DNA from: Hyphomicrobiales bacterium
Lineage (GTDB): Bacteria > Pseudomonadota > Alphaproteobacteria > Rhizobiales > CAJQND01
Direction: 5' to 3'
Assembly (NCBI GenBank): GCA_028285595.1
Contig: JANQOW010000077.1
Span: 1-48,352 of the forward strand
DNA length: 48,352 nucleotides
Each line of letters opens with the position of its first letter. Position 1 is the stretch's first letter. The notes under the pieces were generated by a model that saw nothing but the letters and a program-made list of their open reading frames with translations, made no database searches and was not told the DNA's origin. Below are positions 44,786 to 48,352 of the stretch, piece after piece. The translations under genes were made by a program, and so were the position numbers.

Positions 44786-46279
44786 TTAATCGTAGACCGC
44801 ACTCATCAACGAGAGTGCAATCTCAGGCTTCCAAATCACCAGCAGAAGACCGATCAGCTGCAGCATCACGAAAGGAATGATCCCTTTATAGATGCTCTGA
44901 ATCTTGATCTCCTTCGGCGCAATCCCCTTAAGATAGAACAGGGCAAAGCCGAACGGAGGTGTCAGGAACGAGGTCTGCAGGTTGATGGCCATCAGAACGA
45001 TGAACCAGAAAATGATGTTCTGGGAGGCAATGTGATCGCCGAAGTCCATGCCCGACACCAGCGGCGCAAAGACCGGCAGAACGATCAGCGTGATCTCGAT
45101 CCAGTCCAGGAAGAAGCCCAGGCAGAAGGTGATCACCATGATCAGGACCAAAAGACCCCAAGAGGTCAGTCCGGCATCGCGGATCAGATGTTCCACAATG
45201 TCGTCCCCGCCGAGAGAGCGGTAAACGTAAGCAAAGCACGTCGCGCTCACGATGATGAAGAAGATCATCGCCACGGTCTTGGCCGATGTCTGGCAGGTAT
45301 CCTTCAACAAGTTGAAATTAAGGCGCCGGTTGAACAGAGCCAGAAGCATGACGCCGAAAGCGCCAACTGCGCCGGCCTCACTTGGCGTGGCCCAACCCAA
45401 CAGGATCGAACCCTTGATCATGGTGATCAAGAACACCGGCGGCAGGAAGCTTTTGAAGATCATCCCCGGATATTCGCTTCTGGGCACATCCAGAAGCTCC
45501 GGCGGCAACTTTGGCGCAACCGACGGATTCAGCCAGGAATAGATCAGCACATAAGAGATGTACAAACCCGCCAGGCACAATCCCGGAACAATCGCCGCCA
45601 TAAACACGTTACCCACCGAGACCGCCAGAAGGTCGGCCATGATGATCAACATGATGCTTGGCGGGATCAGAATGCCGAGCGTGCCCGAAGCGGCGATGGT
45701 GCCGCAGGACAGGGCGTGACTGTAGCCTTGGCGCATCATGGTGGGCAGGGCCAGCGCGGTCATCATGGTCACCGACGCGCCGATAATGCCGGTCATGGCG
45801 GCCAACACGGTGCCCATAATGGTCACCGCCAATGCCAGCGCGCCGGGCACTTTTTTCAAGAGCACCTGCACGCAATAGAGCAGGTCTTCGGCAACGCCGC
45901 TGCGCTCCATCATGACACCCATGAAGACAAAGGCGGGCACGGAAACCAGAACCAGGTTTTCCGCCGCTTGCCCCCATATGCGCGGTAAGAAATTAAAGAA
46001 CTCAATCAATGAGAACATCTGAAGGAAATAGCCGAGCAGGCCAAAGAGAAGCGCCAGCCCCCCCAGTATGAACGCCACCGGAAAGCCCGTGAACAGCAGG
46101 CAGGCCAGCGAGGCGAACATGATGATCGGCAAGAAATCCTGGATCGTGTAGAGCAGATTGCGCTGGCCTTGTTCGTCCAGCCCGTTGATCCACAAGAACC
46201 CAACCACCAAAACGGCTAAAATGGCGATCACAGCGATCGACGCGCGCGAACGCACAATTGCACTAAGTGCGGCTTCCAT
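44786..46279 (-). CDS. dctM: TRAP transporter large permease subunit
   Basis: This 497-residue integral membrane protein has about 13 spans. DctM family features are clear: VPAFVFMGVMMERSGVAEDL near residue 115, LAAMTGIIGASVTMM near 160, SCGTIAASGTLGILIPPSIMLI near 190, and the later LGFFLDWIEITLIVLPVFAPL. An extra N-terminal span (about 14-30) and a longer loop near residues 235-260 make it larger than the 425-430 typical of DctM, as seen in the TakM-type group. It forms the transport channel with DctQ. It is the second gene of the operon, 122 bp after dctP, with a hairpin in between. Confidence 0.95.
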   Translation of the reverse strand: MEAALSAIVRSRASIAVIAILAVLVVGFLWINGLDEQGQRNLLYTIQDFLPIIMFASLACLLFTGFPVAFILGGLALLFGLLGYFLQMFSLIEFFNFLPRIWGQAAENLVLVSVPAFVFMGVMMERSGVAEDLLYCVQVLLKKVPGALALAVTIMGTVLAAMTGIIGASVTMMTALALPTMMRQGYSHALSCGTIAASGTLGILIPPSIMLIIMADLLAVSVGNVFMAAIVPGLCLAGLYISYVLIYSWLNPSVAPKLPPELLDVPRSEYPGMIFKSFLPPVFLITMIKGSILLGWATPSEAGAVGAFGVMLLALFNRRLNFNLLKDTCQTSAKTVAMIFFIIVSATCFAYVYRSLGGDDIVEHLIRDAGLTSWGLLVLIMVITFCLGFFLDWIEITLIVLPVFAPLVSGMDFGDHIASQNIIFWFIVLMAINLQTSFLTPPFGFALFYLKGIAPKEIKIQSIYKGIIPFVMLQLIGLLLVIWKPEIALSLMSAVYD

Positions 46280-46335
46280 CCCTCAACTCCTCAGACGGGC
46301 CCGGTTATTTTTGTTTGGGCTTCCGTTACCATTGA

Positions 46336-46364
46336 GATCCCGGGCGAGAGTATCGCCCGGGATC
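46336..46364 (-). promoter_or_regulatory. Intra-operon hairpin between dctP and dctM
   Basis: A perfect 12-bp stem, GATCCCGGGCGA (46336-46347) with TCGCCCGGGATC (46353-46364), encloses a 5-base loop. In the direction of transcription no T-run follows, so it is more likely an RNA-stability or processing element that favours the upstream dctP message than a terminator. Confidence 0.7.
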
Positions 46365-46401
46365 TTGGATCGCTTAAATGCGAAACCCTTCCGGACTTAT
46401 C

Positions 46402-47475
46402 TTATTTGCTCAGATAAGTCGGCTTCAGGGCCTGCGCAGAACCCCACTTCGCATAGAGCGTGCGGAATGCTTTGTAGCTGTCGGCCACTTCCTTGAAGAG
46501 CGGATCTTTTTGGGAGTCTTCTTCCAGCACTTCGTTCCAGGCTTTCTCGAAGACAGCAAGTTGCTCATCAGTCCAGCGGCGGGTGGTCACACCGTGTTTT
46601 TCACCCATTTCCACCATAGCGGTCGGGTTCACGAACTCGGTTTCCGCGTAGGTTGCATGGATGCTGTCACCGCATGCCACTTCAACCATCGCCTTGTACT
46701 GATCAGGCAGGCCATCCCACTTTTCTTTGTTGATCAGCAGTTGGCTCACAGACACCTGCTGGTGCCAGCCCGGGAAGTAGTTGTTTTTGGCGATTTGATA
46801 GAAACCGTATTTGATGTCCATGGCCGGCATGGAGAATTCGGTTGCATCGATCACGCCTTTTTCCAGCGCCGGGAAGATGTCGCCGCCAGCTAGAAGCTGG
46901 GTGGAGACGCCGATCTTCTGCATCACGCGGGCACCAAGACCAAAGAAGCGCATCTTCAGACCACGAAGCTGCTCGAGGTCTTTGATTTCTTCTTTGAACC
47001 AACCGGAAGTTTCCGGGCCAATCGCAAAGCAGTCAATTTGGTGGATGTTGTTTTCGGCATAGATCCGCTGTTGGATCTTGTCGCCGCCACCATACTTCTT
47101 CCACGCGAAATATTCGCCCATTGACGGGCCAAACGGCACAGCGGTGAAGAAGGCCAAAGCAGGAACTTTACCCACGTCATAGCCGGCCGTCGTCCAGGCT
47201 GCTTCGATCGAGCCTTTGGAAGTAGCGTCAAAACCCTCGTTCGCGGGGATCAGGGCGCCCGGCTCGAAGAATTTCATTTGGAAATTACCGCCTGACAGGC
47301 GATCTATCACTTTAGAAAAGCGCACACCGGACGTGCCGAGATGCGGCACAGAGCTGCCCCAAGCGCTGTGCAATTTCCATCTCACCCTCTCTTGTGCCGT
47401 GGCAGGTGCCAGGACAGTGAAAGCGGTGACGGCCGTTGCTGCGGCCGCAAGTACTAGAGATTTGCCGAGTTTCAT
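46402..47475 (-). CDS. dctP: TRAP transporter substrate-binding protein
   Basis: This 357-residue periplasmic receptor has a signal peptide (residues 1-27, SLVLAAAATAVTAFTVLAPATA). Its DctP fold includes the central ligand Arg in LRGLKMRFFGLG (about residue 178) and the stretch ATEFSMPAMDIKYGFYQIAKN. Sequence features such as HSAWGSS at the front and the length place it near TakP-type receptors for 2-oxo or hydroxy carboxylates. That subgroup is known to work with large DctM proteins. An AGGGAG lies before the ATG at 47475. It heads the operon, and the hydroxyacid dehydrogenase gene is divergent. Its ligand is unknown. Confidence 0.94.
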   Translation of the reverse strand: MKLGKSLVLAAAATAVTAFTVLAPATAQERVRWKLHSAWGSSVPHLGTSGVRFSKVIDRLSGGNFQMKFFEPGALIPANEGFDATSKGSIEAAWTTAGYDVGKVPALAFFTAVPFGPSMGEYFAWKKYGGGDKIQQRIYAENNIHQIDCFAIGPETSGWFKEEIKDLEQLRGLKMRFFGLGARVMQKIGVSTQLLAGGDIFPALEKGVIDATEFSMPAMDIKYGFYQIAKNNYFPGWHQQVSVSQLLINKEKWDGLPDQYKAMVEVACGDSIHATYAETEFVNPTAMVEMGEKHGVTTRRWTDEQLAVFEKAWNEVLEEDSQKDPLFKEVADSYKAFRTLYAKWGSAQALKPTYLSK

Positions 47476-47651
47476 ATTGAGCGTCTCCCTCCATGGATTG
47501 ACGGCATTTGTTATCCCCCCAGATTCTCATTTCCCAGGGTTGATCTCGAAGACATAACACACGATTTCACGAATGCAAAGTTTAAGGCAGGTCCTGAGGT
47601 TAAGACCCAGCCCGGCTCTCCAGAAACGCACATTTGCCTTCGCCTCTTCGC

Positions 47652-47667
47652 CCGCTATAGATAGCGG
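47652..47667. promoter_or_regulatory. Inverted repeat before the hydroxyacid dehydrogenase gene
   Basis: CCGCTAT and ATAGCGG form a perfect 7-2-7 palindrome, 21 bp before the start codon at 47689, in the 213-bp gap shared with divergent dctP. It is a candidate operator for one or both. No regulator gene is next to it in this window. Confidence 0.5.
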
Positions 47668-47688
47668 CCCAGCGCATAATGGAGACAC

Positions 47689-48352
47689 ATGAGTATGAGC
47701 AAGCCGGTCATCGGATTTATTGGACTGGGCATCATGGGAAGACCCATGGCAGGCCATGTCCAAGCAGCGGGTTACCCACTGGCGGTCGTGAACTTCGACC
47801 CCCCTCTGCCCCAAGCTCTCTTGGACGCCGGCGCCACGGTCTACGACACCAATCGGGAAGTCGCCCAAGCGGCGGACATTATCGTTATCATGGTGCCCGA
47901 TACGCCGGATGTTGAGACCGTCCTGTTTGCAGCAGATGGTGTGGCCGCGGGCCTTGACGCCGGTAAGCTGGTGATCGACATGAGCTCAATTTCACCCAAT
48001 GCAACGGCAGAGTTCGCAACAAAAATCAACGCCCTGGGCTGCGATTATCTCGACGCGCCCGTCTCTGGCGGTGAGCCCAAAGCGATTTCCGGTGAACTCA
48101 CGATCATGGTGGGCGGGCCTCAGGCCGCATTCGATAAAGCTCTGGCCTTGTTTGAAACCATGGGCAGCACCGTGACGCTGATCGGCGAACGGAATGGCGA
48201 CGGTCAGGTGTGCAAGGTGGCCAACCAAATCATCGTGGGCTGCGCCGTTCAAGCAGCGGCGGAAGCCTTGCTGTTTGCGTCAAAGGCCGGAGCCGACCCG
48301 CGCAAAGTCCACGCCGCCCTAATGGGTGGGGCTGCACGCTCCGTGATCTTGG
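47689..48352 (+). CDS. NAD(P)-dependent beta-hydroxyacid dehydrogenase (partial)
   Basis: The frame stays open to the window end, giving 221 residues of a protein normally about 290-300 long. It is a 3-hydroxyisobutyrate dehydrogenase-type enzyme: cofactor motif IGFIGLGIMGRPMAG at the N-terminus, substrate loop DAPVSGGEPKA near 125, and the catalytic Lys in CKVANQIIV near 176. The GarR/GlxR (tartronate semialdehyde reductase) subgroup is the best guess. It starts at 47689 or 47695, with GGAG at 47681-47684. It is divergent from dctP, and so may act on the imported acid or its product. Confidence 0.88.
   Translation, partial: MSMSKPVIGFIGLGIMGRPMAGHVQAAGYPLAVVNFDPPLPQALLDAGATVYDTNREVAQAADIIVIMVPDTPDVETVLFAADGVAAGLDAGKLVIDMSSISPNATAEFATKINALGCDYLDAPVSGGEPKAISGELTIMVGGPQAAFDKALALFETMGSTVTLIGERNGDGQVCKVANQIIVGCAVQAAAEALLFASKAGADPRKVHAALMGGAARSVIL

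Overview
The window looks like chromosomal DNA of an alphaproteobacterium, probably marine or otherwise aquatic. Pointers are the carB-greA neighbourhood with a long CarB, a phosphonate pathway of the rhizobial PhnW-PhnY-PhnA type, two proteins with VPLPA-type C-terminal sorting tails, a FecR/CHASE2 pair, and one transporter each of the TTT (TctABC) and TRAP families. No tRNA, rRNA, insertion sequence, phage gene or CRISPR array was seen. The genus cannot be read from the sequence.

Layout. (1) 1-2002: an array of 36-bp tandem repeats running off the left edge, one copy of a dispersed hairpin element, a small membrane protein with a TauD/TfdA-type dioxygenase, then a second element copy and two 82-bp repeats. 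(2) 2003-7962: greA and carB, then an MFS exporter preceded by a possible leader peptide and terminator, and a third element copy. (3) 7987-12872: a complete route for 2-aminoethylphosphonate, phnW-phnA-phnY, divergent from a LysR regulator whose start codon sits in an inverted repeat. (4) 12917-15558: a ClbS/DfsB-like protein and a divergent pair of a membrane-anchored serine hydrolase and a membrane LytTR regulator. (5) 15689-24396: two VPLPA-CTERM surface proteins, a B12-type radical SAM enzyme, a DUF1905/YdeI protein, and a FecR-domain protein in tandem with a CHASE2-PAS-GGDEF-EAL c-di-GMP protein.

(6) 24640-29398: a GMC oxidoreductase followed by a full TctC-TctB-TctA uptake system. (7) 29390-33381: a WYL regulator divergent from a DMT exporter, then an MBL-fold hydrolase and a membrane-anchored DsbA-like protein. 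(8) 33473-37761: a ThDP enzyme plus a 2-oxoglutarate oxygenase, facing an adenylate cyclase with TolB-like and TPR domains. (9) 37795-48352: a VOC protein, an operon of aldo/keto reductase, cyclase-family hydrolase and SAF-domain dehydrogenase, and a compact seven-gene TRAP operon on the minus strand (dctP-dctM-dctQ, two small membrane proteins, an epimerase-like protein and an SDR). A beta-hydroxyacid dehydrogenase cut by the window end is divergent from dctP.

From 24640 onward the genes read as uptake systems paired with oxidoreductases, as in a heterotroph using many organic acids and alcohols. The substrates cannot be named from sequence. The points most worth following are the seven-gene TRAP operon, the leader peptide ahead of the MFS gene, the radical SAM enzyme between CTERM genes, the FecR protein with an Asp-Gly tail beside an EAL protein, and the operator candidates at 11990, 15625, 30127 and 47652.
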